This document shows positions 1-11,811 of a stretch of DNA of 64,000 nucleotides, piece after piece. Source of the stretch: Sphingobium jiangsuense. GTDB lineage: Bacteria > Pseudomonadota > Alphaproteobacteria > Sphingomonadales > Sphingomonadaceae. Under the pieces are notes generated by a model. The model was not told the DNA's origin. It did no database searches and saw nothing but the letters and a program-made list of their open reading frames with translations. The stretch is taken from NCBI RefSeq assembly GCF_014196495.1, contig NZ_JACIDT010000001.1, positions 62,001 through 126,000 of the forward strand. Direction: 5' to 3'. A program made the translations under genes and the position numbers. How positions within the stretch are numbered: the stretch's first letter is position 1; each line of letters begins with the position of its first letter.

Positions 1-2610
<2,610 letters not shown>

Positions 2611-2976
2611 GTATTTTCCGCCTTCCGGGCTGTTGAGCCGATAAAAATTCTCTTCGCATCCCAGCGAAACTCAGCCGATTCGCGCACGCCAAGCGACGCA
2701 AAAAAGTGCGGGCCGGGGCTGTCCGAACCGCACTGTCAGCGTTATGAAACCCTAGGCCTTCCGCCCCATTCGTCACGGTCCGACCGCCAATCGAACCCTG
2801 TCCCGGACGGAAGAAGGATTTGCCGCCACCACCCGAAACAAGGGCGCCGACGACGGGAATTACAGGCGTGATATAGGGCATCGGGGCGGTTTTGTGAAGG
2901 GGGCGCGGCGGGAAAATCGGCTGCAGGATGTCGCATGTAAGGGCCGGTTTAGGGCTTATCCGCCACAGACCCACCT

Positions 2977-3081
2977 CCGTTCGCCCTGGCTTGTCGACCC
3001 GTAGGGCGGGCGAAGCCCAACGGCTGCTTTTCTCTTGGGGCAAGAAGAAGGACAGGGCTTCGACAAGCTCAGCCCGAACGG
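2977..3081 (+). repeat. Sphingomonad intergenic repeat R1, copy 1
   Basis: About 105 bases, nearly identical to 11155-11260 and present in reverse orientation at 16667-16765. It starts CCGTTCGCCCTGGCTTGTCG and ends CTTCGACAAGCTCAGCCCG plus AACGG, so the two ends are an imperfect inverted repeat. The inside carries a second mirrored pair around GGGCGGGCGAAGCCC. It behaves like a REP/MITE-type non-coding dispersed element. Confidence 0.8.
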
Positions 3082-3095
3082 TTTCTCTTCATCCT

Positions 3096-3176
3096 CCCCC
3101 AGCGTAAGGCTGGGTCACAGACCATGTCGCGCGCCATCTCCACAGATGCCGGCCTGCGCTGGCATGACGCGGTAAA
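3096..3176. repeat. Intergenic repeat R2, copy 1
   Basis: A short mirrored element made of a CCCAGCGTAAGGCTGGGTC arm and a downstream GCCTGCGCTGGCATGACG arm. Related arms appear at 8848-8930 and 16803-16882. It is non-coding and lies between R1 copy 1 and the 3' end of the chemoreceptor gene. Confidence 0.6.
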
Positions 3177-3182
3177 AATGCC

Positions 3183-4844
3183 TCAGGCCGCCGGCCGTTC
3201 CTCTTCCCGTCCCCTGCGCAGCGAGGCGAGGAACGCGTTGCTGGTCGTGCGCAGCGCGTCGGATTTCGATCGCAGCGAGGTCATGATCGTGCGGATTTCC
3301 TCGGCCAGCAAGTCGGCCTCGCGCGCGCTGCGGGCCACCTCGTCGGCCGATCCGCGCACCTGCTGCGATGCGCTGACGGTGCGGGCGGCGGCCTCGCTGA
3401 TGTCGGCGGTGGTCTGGCGCTGGCTCGTCACCGCGTCGGCGATGTGCCCCGCGCGCGCCGACACCTTGCCGATGGTCTCGGCGACGGAGCGCATCGCGCT
3501 GTCGGCCTCCTCCATCTTCACCCGCGTGCCCATGATGATCTCGTCGATGCGCGCGACCGCGCCGTGGGTTTGCGCCGCCAGCTGCTTCACCTCGCCGGCG
3601 ACGACCGCGAAGCCGCGCCCGGCCTCCCCGGCGCGCGCCGCCTCGATGGTGGCGTTCAGCGAGAGCAGGCCCGTCTGGCTCGCCAGATCCTGGATCAGGC
3701 GGACGATCTCGCCGATATGGCTGGTCTGCTGCGCCAGCGCGCTCAGGCTGACGAGGCCGTTGACGCCCGCCTCCCGCGCCGCATTGCCGATCGCCACCTG
3801 CTCATGCGCCTCGGCCGCGATGTTGGACGCCGCCTGCTTGAGCGCCCCGGTGGCGCTGGCGACGGCCTCGACCGATTCGGTCGTGCCGATCGCGAGGTCC
3901 AGCACATGCTGCGCCCGGTTGCGGGCATTGGCGTTGATCTGGCTGATATTGCCGGTCACCGTCGCCAGCGCGCTGATCGCCTCGTCCAGCTGCCGCGCCA
4001 GCGTGGCCACCGATTCCTCATAGCGGGTCGCCAGATCGAGCATCGCGGCTTCGCGCTCCGCATCGGCCCGCTCGCGGTCCCGTTCCCGCTCCGCCCGCGC
4101 GGCGAGCTTGGCGGCGGCGGCGCGCTCCACCTCCAGCCGCTCGGCCTCGGCCATGCGCCGCTCGGTATCCCGCCGCTCCATATCCGACCGCATGCGCGCG
4201 ACGAACTGCCCCGCCATCTGCATATAGGCCTGCGCCAGCATGAACGAGAACAGCAGCACCAGCCCGTGCAGCAGCCACAGCGGCTGGCCCAGCGACACGA
4301 AGATGTGCAGCTGCGCCAGCGCGCCGACATTGAGGGTATAGACCAGCGAGGCGCGCGGGATCATCGCGAAGGTCAGCCCACCCACGCAGATCACGCCGAC
4401 ATGGATGCACAGCAGCGTCGTCTGCGCGGCGAAGCTCGATCCGATGCTGGCCGCCGTCATCAGCAGCCCCCACCCCATCGAGATGAAGAAGGTGTAGACG
4501 GTGAAGGCCGTGAAGCAGGCGGCGACCGACGTATAGCGGACGCGGCAGAAGCGGGTGAACGGCATCAGGAACTGGGCGCAGACGGCGATCGCCACCTGCA
4601 TCACCGCCAGCGCGGTCACCCAGGGGCCGTTGACCTCATTGTGAAAGGAAAGGCCGATGGTCGTCGCCAGCGCGATGACCGGCACCACCGTGCGGGCGAC
4701 GCCGCGCCCGGCTTCGCGCGCCTGCTCCATGCCGATATGGCGCGACACGGGGCTGGCGTCGACGGCCCGGCCGCCGACCCATTCGACTATCCTGCCCGGC
4801 AGGCGGACCTTGCTATCCTTGCGCCCCGTCATCCGGCCTTTCAT
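3183..4844 (-). CDS. Methyl-accepting chemotaxis protein with an N-terminal multi-spanning membrane domain
   Basis: A 553-residue chemoreceptor. Residues 45-215 form about six hydrophobic segments instead of the usual two-helix periplasmic sensor. An Arg/Glu/Ala-rich coiled coil follows (220-280) and then the MCP signalling domain. The hairpin tip is visible as [20 protein letters not shown] followed by [20 protein letters not shown], the CheA/CheW contact region. The ligand is unknown, and the sensor probably responds to membrane-linked or intracellular cues. No che genes are adjacent, so it would feed a pathway encoded elsewhere. A second ATG lies four codons in and could be the true start. 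Confidence 0.93.
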   Translation of the reverse strand: MKGRMTGRKDSKVRLPGRIVEWVGGRAVDASPVSRHIGMEQAREAGRGVARTVVPVIALATTIGLSFHNEVNGPWVTALAVMQVAIAVCAQFLMPFTRFCRVRYTSVAACFTAFTVYTFFISMGWGLLMTAASIGSSFAAQTTLLCIHVGVICVGGLTFAMIPRASLVYTLNVGALAQLHIFVSLGQPLWLLHGLVLLFSFMLAQAYMQMAGQFVARMRSDMERRDTERRMAEAERLEVERAAAAKLAARAERERDRERADAEREAAMLDLATRYEESVATLARQLDEAISALATVTGNISQINANARNRAQHVLDLAIGTTESVEAVASATGALKQAASNIAAEAHEQVAIGNAAREAGVNGLVSLSALAQQTSHIGEIVRLIQDLASQTGLLSLNATIEAARAGEAGRGFAVVAGEVKQLAAQTHGAVARIDEIIMGTRVKMEEADSAMRSVAETIGKVSARAGHIADAVTSQRQTTADISEAAARTVSASQQVRGSADEVARSAREADLLAEEIRTIMTSLRSKSDALRTTSNAFLASLRRGREEERPAA

Positions 4845-5114
4845 GCGGGATCGTCCCGCTTTCCCCTGTCCATCCGATATCCATCCAACAGGTCATAGCC
4901 GGGCAAAGGTTGCCAAAGTTTTACACTTCCACCCGCCATGCCGCGCATTTCGTCTCATTTCAGCGGGTTGCACGGGGGCTCCTGGCGGCCTGCCCGCATT
5001 TTCGGATTTGACCGGCCTTCCGCCGTTCAGCACATTTACACCAATCGCTGCGATAAGCCGCCGCATCGACGGGAATCGCGCACGGCAATCGCGCATAGGG
5101 GAAATGAAGGCGTC

Positions 5115-6230
5115 ATGAAGATAGTGGTGATATTCGGAACCCGGCCGGAAGCGATCAAGCTGTTCCCGGTCGTGCACGCATTGCGCGCCGTTCCCGGTAT
5201 CGACACCCGCATCTGCGTGACCGCCCAGCATCGCGGCCTGCTCGACCAGGTGCTGGAGATGAGCGGCATCACCCCCGACATCGATCTCGACGCGATGCGC
5301 GAGAACCAGACGCTCGACGGCCTGACCGCCCGGCTCATCACCGCGCTGGGCGAGGTGCTGGATGCGGAGAAGCCCGACCGGGTGATCGTCCATGGCGACA
5401 CGCTGACGACCATGGTGGCGAGCCTCGCCGCCTATTATCGCAAGATCCCGGTCGCCCATGTCGAGGCGGGTCTCAGGTCCGGCAACATCCACCATCCCTG
5501 GCCGGAGGAGGTCAACCGCCGCATCGTCGCCTGCATCGCCGACCTCAATTTCGCGCCGACGCAAGGCGCCGCCGACGCGCTGCTGGCCGAGGGACGCGAT
5601 CCCTCCGGCATCCATGTCACCGGCAACACGGTGATCGACGCGCTGCTCGCCACCAAGGCGCGGATCGACGCCGACCCGTCGCTCGCCGTCGGGCTGGACG
5701 ACCTCGCCGCGCGTTTCACAGGGAAACGCATCGTCGCGGTCACCAGCCACCGGCGCGAGAATTTCGGAGATGGCATGGAGGCCATTGCTACGGCCATCCG
5801 CACCATCGCGGCACGGCCCGATGTCGCGGTGATCTTCCCCGTCCATCCCAATCCCAATGTACGCGGCGTGATGGAGGCGCAGCTTGCGGGCCTTCGCAAT
5901 GTCGCGATGATCGACCCGCTGGATTATCCCCATTTCGTCCGCCTGCTCGACATGAGCCACATCGTGCTGACCGACAGCGGCGGCGTGCAGGAGGAAGCGC
6001 CCTCGCTCGGCAAGCCGGTGCTGGTGATGCGCGACACGACCGAACGGCCGGAGGGCGTGACGGCGGGCACCGCGCGGCTGGTCGGAACCGATGGGCCACG
6101 CATCGTTTCCGAAATATTCAGCCTTTTGGACGATAGCACCGCCTATGGCGCCATGGCCCGCGCGCACAACCCCTTTGGCGACGGGCAGGCCGCGACCCGC
6201 ATTGCAAGGATCATCGCCGATGCCCGTTGA
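5115..6230 (+). CDS. wecB: UDP-N-acetylglucosamine 2-epimerase (non-hydrolysing)
   Basis: 371 residues, the usual size. It interconverts UDP-GlcNAc and UDP-ManNAc for surface polysaccharide synthesis. The N-terminus MKIVVIFGTRPEAIKLFPVV is diagnostic. VHGDTLTTM, HVEAGLRSG, HRRENFGDG, the HPNPNVRG segment and TDSGGVQEEAPSLGKPVLVM cover the known substrate-binding motifs of the GT-B fold. I chose ATG 5115 because the family motif begins immediately there. The next gene, wecC, starts 11 bases before this stop, so the two are translationally coupled and act consecutively. Confidence 0.97.
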   Translation: MKIVVIFGTRPEAIKLFPVVHALRAVPGIDTRICVTAQHRGLLDQVLEMSGITPDIDLDAMRENQTLDGLTARLITALGEVLDAEKPDRVIVHGDTLTTMVASLAAYYRKIPVAHVEAGLRSGNIHHPWPEEVNRRIVACIADLNFAPTQGAADALLAEGRDPSGIHVTGNTVIDALLATKARIDADPSLAVGLDDLAARFTGKRIVAVTSHRRENFGDGMEAIATAIRTIAARPDVAVIFPVHPNPNVRGVMEAQLAGLRNVAMIDPLDYPHFVRLLDMSHIVLTDSGGVQEEAPSLGKPVLVMRDTTERPEGVTAGTARLVGTDGPRIVSEIFSLLDDSTAYGAMARAHNPFGDGQAATRIARIIADAR

Positions 6231-7521
6231 GAATGAACAGAAAGTCGCCGTCATCGGCCTTGGCTATATCGGCCTGCCGACCGCCGCGCTGATCGCCCGG
6301 TCGGGCGCAAGGGTGCTGGGCGTCGACGTTTCGCCGCATGTGGTGGAAACCGTCAATTCGGGCAAGGTCCATATCGAGGAGGTCGACCTCGACGGCCTCG
6401 TTCAGGGCGTCGTCTCGCGCGGGCTGCTGCGCGCGTCGCTCACCGTGGAGGCGGCCGATGTGTTCGTCATCGCCGTGCCGACCCCGGTGTCGGAGGACCA
6501 TGCGCCCGATATCAGCTATGTGCTCGACGCCGCGCGCACGGTCGCGCCGGTGCTGAAGGCGGGCGACGTGGTGATCCTCGAATCCACCTCGCCGGTCGGC
6601 ACGACCGAGGCGATGCGCGACCTGCTGGCCGAGCTGCGCCCGGACCTCAGGATGCCGGTCGCGGGTAACGGCCCCGCCGACATCGCCATCGCCTATTGTC
6701 CGGAGCGGGTGCTGCCCGGCCGCATCCTCGTCGAGCTGATCGACAATGACCGCTGCATCGGCGGCATCACGCCGCGCTGCGCGAGGAAGGCGCTGAGCTT
6801 TTATCGGACCTTCGTGCGCGGTGCCTGCATCACCACCTCGGCGCGCGCCGCCGAAATGGTGAAGCTGGTCGAGAACAGTTTCCGCGACGTCAACATCGCC
6901 TTCGCCAACGAACTTTCGGTGATCGCCGACCGGGCAGGCATCGACGTGTGGGAAGTGATATCGCTCGCCAATCGCCACCCCCGCGTCAATATCCTCCAGC
7001 CCGGCCCCGGCGTCGGCGGCCATTGCATCGCGGTCGACCCGTGGTTCATCGTCCATGCCGACCCGGAAAATGCCCGCCTCATCCGCACCGCGCGCGAGGT
7101 GAACGACGGCAAGACCGATTATGTGGTGGCCAAGGCCAGCGACCTGATAGACGCCTTTCCGGGCGCGGAGATCGCCTGCCTCGGCCTCGCCTTCAAGCCC
7201 AATATCGACGATTTCCGCGAAAGCCCGGCGGTGAAGGTCGCCACCCGCCTCGCCCGCCGCTATGGCCAGCGGGTGAAGCTGGTCGAGCCTTATGCGCGCG
7301 AGCTGCCGGTCGAATTCGCGGGCACGGGCGCGGAGCTGATCGACATCGACGCGGCGATCGAACGGTGCGGCGTGTTCATCGTGCTGGTCGATCATGACGT
7401 GTTCAAATCGGTGCCGCTCGACGAGCGCGCCGACAAGGCGGTGTACGACACGCGCGGCATCTGGCGCGACCAGCCCGCGATCGCGCCCGGAGAAGGCAAG
7501 CTGCGCGCGGTCGGGGAATAA
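6220..7521 (+). CDS. wecC: UDP-N-acetyl-D-mannosamine dehydrogenase
   Basis: 433 residues, NAD-dependent four-electron oxidation of UDP-ManNAc to UDP-ManNAcA. The Rossmann motif VAVIGLGYIGLPTAALIARS is at residues 9-28. ESTSPVGTTE, the ENSFRDVNIAFANEL helix, PGPGVGGHCIAVDPWF with the catalytic Cys, and the C-terminal LGLAFKPNIDDFRESPA are all present. The start ATG 6220 overlaps the end of wecB. With wecB it forms a complete two-step route to UDP-ManNAcA, an exopolysaccharide or O-antigen precursor, although no polysaccharide assembly cluster is present here. Confidence 0.97.
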   Translation: MPVENEQKVAVIGLGYIGLPTAALIARSGARVLGVDVSPHVVETVNSGKVHIEEVDLDGLVQGVVSRGLLRASLTVEAADVFVIAVPTPVSEDHAPDISYVLDAARTVAPVLKAGDVVILESTSPVGTTEAMRDLLAELRPDLRMPVAGNGPADIAIAYCPERVLPGRILVELIDNDRCIGGITPRCARKALSFYRTFVRGACITTSARAAEMVKLVENSFRDVNIAFANELSVIADRAGIDVWEVISLANRHPRVNILQPGPGVGGHCIAVDPWFIVHADPENARLIRTAREVNDGKTDYVVAKASDLIDAFPGAEIACLGLAFKPNIDDFRESPAVKVATRLARRYGQRVKLVEPYARELPVEFAGTGAELIDIDAAIERCGVFIVLVDHDVFKSVPLDERADKAVYDTRGIWRDQPAIAPGEGKLRAVGE

Positions 7522-7579
7522 CGCCGCCCTGTCCGCCCCGCCCTTGCCCTTTCGCGGCCGGGGCTGGTAAAAGCGCGCA

Positions 7580-8284
7580 ATGCTGATGCGCGTTTCCGTC
7601 CTGCTGCTGAGCCTGTCCCTCGCGGGCAATCTGGCGTTCGCGCTGCGCGACCCCAGCCTCTGGATGCTGCCAGCGCTGCTCGCGGGCTGGTATCTCGCCG
7701 ACATGCTGTCTGGCCTCGTCCACATGACGATGGACTATTTCCCGGCGCGCCTCGGCGTCGGCCTCGACCGCATCTATTTCTATCAGGGATCGCGGGAATC
7801 GGCGGACTATCAGGCGATGTTCCGCGCCTCGATGGGCCATCTCAACCCGTTCGAGAAACTGGTCTACGATTTCAAGAACCACCACCCGCGCCCGCATGCG
7901 CTGGGGCGGCGGACGATGTGGCGGCAGATCGGATCGACGGTGATCGCGGGCTCCCTGCCCTGCTCGCTGCTGCTGAACGCCGCCTGCCTGATCTGGCCGG
8001 TGCCGGGCTGGGCGGCGGCGGGGATGCTGAGCCTGCTGATCGGCGGCACCTTCGCCCAATATTTCCACGGCACGCTGCACCGGGACGAAAATCCGTGGAT
8101 CGTCCATGCGATGCGCCGCGCCCGCCTGCTGATGACACCGGAGGCGCACCAGTTGCACCACGACACGCTGAAGCGCGATTTCGCCACCAACAGCGGCTGG
8201 AGCAACGCGCTGCTCAACCCGCTGTTTCGGTTCGCCTATGGTCGCGGCTGGCTCCGCGACGAGGGGCTGGAGCCGCAGGGGTGA
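7580..8284 (+). CDS. CarF/TMEM189-type lipid desaturase (plasmanylethanolamine desaturase family)
   Basis: 234 residues. It matches the Lipid_desat family that contains Myxococcus CarF and human TMEM189/PEDS1, which introduce the vinyl-ether bond of plasmalogens. ADMLSGLVHMTMDYF corresponds to the family's ADxLSGLVH signature. The remaining histidine motifs are FKNHHPRPH, YFHGTLHRD and HQLHHD, followed by TNSGWSNALLNPLF, all consistent with a di-iron membrane site. About four hydrophobic segments surround them. It sits 58 bases after wecC and one base before an acetyltransferase gene. Family assignment is firm, but the substrate lipid in this organism is unknown. Confidence 0.85.
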   Translation: MLMRVSVLLLSLSLAGNLAFALRDPSLWMLPALLAGWYLADMLSGLVHMTMDYFPARLGVGLDRIYFYQGSRESADYQAMFRASMGHLNPFEKLVYDFKNHHPRPHALGRRTMWRQIGSTVIAGSLPCSLLLNAACLIWPVPGWAAAGMLSLLIGGTFAQYFHGTLHRDENPWIVHAMRRARLLMTPEAHQLHHDTLKRDFATNSGWSNALLNPLFRFAYGRGWLRDEGLEPQG

Positions 8285-8285
8285 G

Positions 8286-8837
8286 ATGAGCGAACGCACC
8301 CAGAAGCAGCGGATGCTGGCGGGCGAGCCCTATCATGCCGGCGACCCGGAGATCGTCGCCGACCAGCAGGCCGCCGCCTTGTGGATGGCCCGCTACAACG
8401 CCGCTTCCACCCTGCCGCCTGCGCAGCGGGAGGCGCTGTTGCGGGAAAGGCTGGGGTCGGTGGGGATGGGCTCTGTGATCCGGCCGCCCTTTCATTGCGA
8501 CTATGGCTATAATATCCGCCTGGGCAGCGGCGCGTTCCTCAACTTCAACTGCGTGATCCTCGACGTGGTGGAGGTGGCCATCGGCGACGGCACGCAGATC
8601 GGGCCGGGCGTCCAGATATTGACGGCGGACCATCCCCGCGACGCCGCCACCCGCGCCACCGGGCTGGAATGGGGCCGCCCGATCCATATCGGCCGCAACG
8701 TCTGGATCGGCGGCGGCGCGATCATCCTGCCCGGCGTGACGATCGGCGATGATGCGACGATCGGCGCGGGAAGCGTGGTGACACGCGATGTTCCCGCTGG
8801 CGCAACGGCGATGGGCAACCCCGCGCGGGTGCGGTGA
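8286..8837 (+). CDS. Maltose/galactoside O-acetyltransferase family (left-handed beta helix)
   Basis: 183 residues of the LacA/Maa/NodL type that move acetyl from acetyl-CoA to a sugar hydroxyl. The N-terminal maltose-acetyltransferase cap begins QKQRMLAGEPYHAGDPEI. Hexapeptide repeats of the parallel beta helix follow (IRLGSGAFLNFNCVIL, then IGRNVWIGGGAIILPGVTIG and IGAGSVVTRDVPAG). The catalytic His is in ILTADHPRD, and the C-terminus has GNPARVR. It starts one base after the lipid desaturase stop and probably shares its mRNA. The acceptor sugar cannot be inferred. Confidence 0.9.
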   Translation: MSERTQKQRMLAGEPYHAGDPEIVADQQAAALWMARYNAASTLPPAQREALLRERLGSVGMGSVIRPPFHCDYGYNIRLGSGAFLNFNCVILDVVEVAIGDGTQIGPGVQILTADHPRDAATRATGLEWGRPIHIGRNVWIGGGAIILPGVTIGDDATIGAGSVVTRDVPAGATAMGNPARVR

Positions 8838-8847
8838 GCGCTCCCTC

Positions 8848-8930
8848 GTTCGTCATCCCGGCGCAGGCTGGGATCGTCCTCGATAGCGCGCAGCCAAGCC
8901 TCCAGCGTTGCCAGCCTGCGCTGGCATGAC
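8848..8930. repeat. Intergenic repeat R2, copy 2
   Basis: Mirrored element directly behind the acetyltransferase stop. One arm reads CGTCATCCCGGCGCAGGCTG and the opposing arm CCAGCCTGCGCTGGCATGAC. Related copies are at 3096-3176 and 16803-16882. It could fold into a stem after the operon and may double as a transcription end. Confidence 0.65.
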
Positions 8931-8949
8931 GAAGAAGAATTGGTTCGAT

Positions 8950-9067
8950 ATTCCGTTCAGGCGGAGCCGAGGGGCGCGAGTTCCGAGCATCGGAGCGCAG
9001 CGGACTTAAGGTCCGTGAGCACCGAAGCACAGGAAATCGCGTTCCGCAGGCTCCGCCTGAACGGAAT
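8950..9067. repeat. Long inverted repeat R3 with 19-base perfect arms
   Basis: The arms ATTCCGTTCAGGCGGAGCC (8950-8968) and its exact reverse complement (9049-9067) enclose 80 bases. Inside is a smaller hairpin with CGGAC/GTCCG around TTAAG at 9001-9015. It lies between two convergent genes, the acetyltransferase and parE, and ends 13 bases before the parE stop. No coding frame explains the symmetry. It looks like a miniature mobile or REP-like element, possibly serving as a bidirectional terminator. Confidence 0.8.
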
Positions 9068-9079
9068 AGCGGCCAATTC

Positions 9080-11059
9080 TCAGGCGTCGATCATGTCCTC
9101 GTCGACCTCCGCCGCATTCTCCTGAATGAAGGCGAAGCGGTGGGCGGGGTTGTTGCCCATCAGGCGGTCGACCAGATCGCGCACCGCCGCCTGATCCTCG
9201 AACTCCATGGGCAGCACGATGCGGATGAGGCTGCGCGTCTTCGGGTCCATCGTCGTTTCGCGCAGTTGCGCCGGGTTCATCTCGCCCAGCCCCTTGAAGC
9301 GCGACACGTCGACCTTCTTGCCCTTCAGCGTCGTCGCCAGCAGCGCATCCTTGTGCGCGTCGTCGCGGGCATAGACGCTCTTGCCCCCGCTGGTCAGGCG
9401 ATAGAGTGGCGGCTGCGCGAGGAACAGATGCCCGCGCTTCACCAGTTCCGGCATCTCCTGAAAGAAGAAGGTCATCAGCAGCGTCGCGATATGCGCGCCG
9501 TCCACATCGGCGTCGGTCATGATCACGATGCGCTCATAGCGCAGCGTGTCGGGGTTGCAGTCCTTCCGCGCGCCGCAGCCCAGCGCCTGAATGATGTCCG
9601 CGATTTCCTGATTGGCGAGAATCTTCTGCGCGGTCGCGGAGGCCACGTTCAGGATCTTGCCCCGGATCGGCAGGATCGCCTGCGTCTTGCGATCCCGCGC
9701 CTGCTTCGCCGAGCCGCCTGCGCTGTCGCCCTCGACGATGAAGATTTCCGTGCCCGCCGGATCGTCCGCGCTGCAATCGGTCAGCTTGCCCGGCAGGCGC
9801 AGCTTGCGCGCGCTGGTCGCGGTCTTGCGCTTCACCTCCTTCTCGGCCTTGCGCGCCAGCCGCTCGTCCATCCGGTCGACCACATAGGAGAGCAGCGCCT
9901 TGCCGCGGTCCATATTGTCGGTGAGGAAATGGTCGAAATGGTCGCGCACCGCCGCCTCGACCAGACGCGCCGCTTCGGGGCTGGTGAGGCGATCCTTGGT
10001 CTGGCTCTGGAACTGTGGGTCGCGGATGAACACGGAGAGCATCAGTTCGCAGCCGGTCATCACGTCATCGGCGGTGATGTCCTTCGCCTTCTTCACCCCC
10101 ACCAGCTCGCCGAAGGCGCGGATGCCCTTGACCAGCGCGGTGCGCAGCCCCGCCTCATGCGTGCCGCCATCGGGGGTCGGGATGGTGTTGGCGTACCAGC
10201 TGTAGCTGCCGTCCGACCAGAGCGGCCAGGCGATCGCCCATTCGGCGCGGCCCACGGCGCCCGCGAAATCCTGCGTGCCGGAGAAGAAATCCTTCGTCGC
10301 GCATTCGCGGCCCGCGATCTGCTCGGCCAGATGGTCGGCAAGGCCGCCGGGGAACTGGAACACCGCCTCGGCGGGGGTGTCGTCGCTGATCAGTTCGGGC
10401 GCGCATTTCCAGCGAATCTCGACGCCCGCGAAGAGATACGCCTTGGAACGCGCCAGCCGGTAGAGCCGCGCGGGCTTGAAATGATGCGCGCCGAAAATCT
10501 CCGTATCCGGCACGAAGCTGACCGAAGTGCCGCGCCGGTTGGGCGCCGCGCCGATCTTTTGCAGCGGGCCTTGCGGGTGGCCCTTGCTGAAGCTCTGGCG
10601 GAACAATTCGCGGTTGAGGGCGACCTCGACCACCGTTTCCACCGACAGCGCGTTCACCACCGACACGCCGACGCCGTGCAGGCCGCCGGAGGTCGCATAG
10701 GCCTTGTCGGAGAATTTGCCGCCCGAATGCAGCGTGGTCAGGATCACCTCCAGCGCCGACTTGTCCGGGAATTTGGGGTGCATGCCGACCGGAATGCCGC
10801 GTCCGTTGTCGACGATGGTGAGGCGGTTGCCCGGCTCCAGCGTCACCTCGATCCGCGTCGCATGGCCGGCGACCGCCTCGTCCATCGCGTTGTCGAGCAC
10901 TTCGCTGGCGAGATGATGCAGCGCCCGCTCGTCCGTGCCGCCGATATACATGCCGGGGCGGCGGCGCACCGGCTCCAGCCCCTCCAGCACCTCGATCGAG
11001 GACGCGTCGTAATTTCCCGATGTGGCGGAGGCGGAGGAAGCGAAAAGGTCTTCGGACAT
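9080..11059 (-). CDS. parE: DNA topoisomerase IV subunit B
   Basis: 659 residues. It is the ATPase half of topoisomerase IV, which decatenates daughter chromosomes with ParC. The GHKL ATPase motifs are visible: LDNAMDEAVAGHA, VDNGRGIPVGMHPKFPDKSA and TSGGLHGVGVSVVNALS. The TOPRIM domain carries EIFIVEGDSAGGSAKQARDR, LPIRGKILN and DADVDGAHI, and the C-terminal FKGLGEMNPAQLRETTMDP motif follows. The ParE type is favoured over GyrB by length, with no long GyrB insertion. ATG 11059 starts MSEDLFASSAS. Upstream ATGs in frame run into repeat R1 and are unlikely. Confidence 0.95.
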   Translation of the reverse strand: MSEDLFASSASATSGNYDASSIEVLEGLEPVRRRPGMYIGGTDERALHHLASEVLDNAMDEAVAGHATRIEVTLEPGNRLTIVDNGRGIPVGMHPKFPDKSALEVILTTLHSGGKFSDKAYATSGGLHGVGVSVVNALSVETVVEVALNRELFRQSFSKGHPQGPLQKIGAAPNRRGTSVSFVPDTEIFGAHHFKPARLYRLARSKAYLFAGVEIRWKCAPELISDDTPAEAVFQFPGGLADHLAEQIAGRECATKDFFSGTQDFAGAVGRAEWAIAWPLWSDGSYSWYANTIPTPDGGTHEAGLRTALVKGIRAFGELVGVKKAKDITADDVMTGCELMLSVFIRDPQFQSQTKDRLTSPEAARLVEAAVRDHFDHFLTDNMDRGKALLSYVVDRMDERLARKAEKEVKRKTATSARKLRLPGKLTDCSADDPAGTEIFIVEGDSAGGSAKQARDRKTQAILPIRGKILNVASATAQKILANQEIADIIQALGCGARKDCNPDTLRYERIVIMTDADVDGAHIATLLMTFFFQEMPELVKRGHLFLAQPPLYRLTSGGKSVYARDDAHKDALLATTLKGKKVDVSRFKGLGEMNPAQLRETTMDPKTRSLIRIVLPMEFEDQAAVRDLVDRLMGNNPAHRFAFIQENAAEVDEDMIDA

Positions 11060-11154
11060 GGCGTAGCTATAGGGCGCGGGGAACGGCCTGCGCAAGGGGG
11101 AGGACTTCAGCCTTATGGCAACATGGGAGGCAAGGCCGACCAATCCCCCAATCT

Positions 11155-11260
11155 CCGTTCGCCCTTAGCTTGTCGACCCGTAGGGCGGGCGAAGCCCAAC
11201 GGCTGCTTTTCTCTTGGGGCAAGAAGAAGGACAGGGCTTCGACAGGCTCAGCCCGAACGG
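11155..11260 (+). repeat. Sphingomonad intergenic repeat R1, copy 2
   Basis: The same orientation as copy 1 at 2977-3081, differing at only a handful of positions. It lies between the parE start and the 3' end of the GtrA gene. Mirrored ends (CCGTTCGCCCTTAGCTTGTC and GGCTCAGCCCGAACGG) are retained. Confidence 0.8.
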
Positions 11261-11294
11261 GGGATGGGTTATGGGCGTTCCCTCAACTGCCACC

Positions 11295-11729
11295 CTACCT
11301 GAACACCCACGCCCGGTTCAGCAGAAACACCACCCCCGGCGTCACGAAGATCATCGCCGGGATCGGCGTCCATTCGGGCCAGCGCATCCACGACACGCAC
11401 AGCCATACCCAGAGCGCATTGAGCGCGAGGCTGATCAGCGACACCGCGACGAAGCGCGCGCCGCGCACCGCATGAGCCTTCGCGCCGGTGTCGCGCGTGC
11501 CGCCGGTATCGACGAAGGTGAAGCGCCCGTGCAAGCCATAGCCCAGCAGCGCGGCGACGCCATAGCCCGCCAGATTGGCGATCTGGCTGTGCACGCCCGC
11601 CCGCGCCGCCAGCAGCCAGTAGACCGCCGCCTGCGCCAGCGTGACGCCGAGCCCGACCACGCCATAGCGCGCGATCTGCGCCGCCAGCGCGCGCCTTTCC
11701 GGCGCCAGGCCGTGCCAGAGCGTCCTCAT
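11295..11729 (-). CDS. GtrA family membrane protein
   Basis: 144 residues with four predicted transmembrane segments (about 20-40, 45-65, 88-108 and 118-140), the GtrA fold. GtrA proteins help move lipid-linked sugars across the inner membrane or support cell-wall glycosylation. QIARYGVVGLGVTLAQAAVY at the start and FLLNRAWVFR at the end are the characteristic ends. It is divergent from the GT-C-like gene at 11812 with 82 bases between them, so a functional pairing is plausible but not shown. Confidence 0.85.
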   Translation of the reverse strand: MRTLWHGLAPERRALAAQIARYGVVGLGVTLAQAAVYWLLAARAGVHSQIANLAGYGVAALLGYGLHGRFTFVDTGGTRDTGAKAHAVRGARFVAVSLISLALNALWVWLCVSWMRWPEWTPIPAMIFVTPGVVFLLNRAWVFR

Positions 11730-11811
11730 GCGATGCGGTTTCCCATGCCGTGCCTTCCTGCCGTCACAAAGCCGTTGCGCTTTGCGCGGATCGCTCTAAT
11801 CCCTGACGCCC

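Larger units (their letters stand above)
2611..3182. other. rpoB upstream region, 572 bases without a gene
   Basis: Nothing here codes convincingly. The half next to rpoB (2611-2890) presumably holds the rpoB promoter and leader, but no hairpin or promoter could be assigned with certainty. The distal half holds two intergenic repeat elements (2977-3081 and about 3096-3176) that recur elsewhere in the window. Confidence 0.6.

Noticed and set aside
9140..11302. Open frame of 720 codons opposite parE
   Set aside because: Antisense shadow of ParE with the same His/Arg-rich composition. The ParE motifs are all on the other strand.
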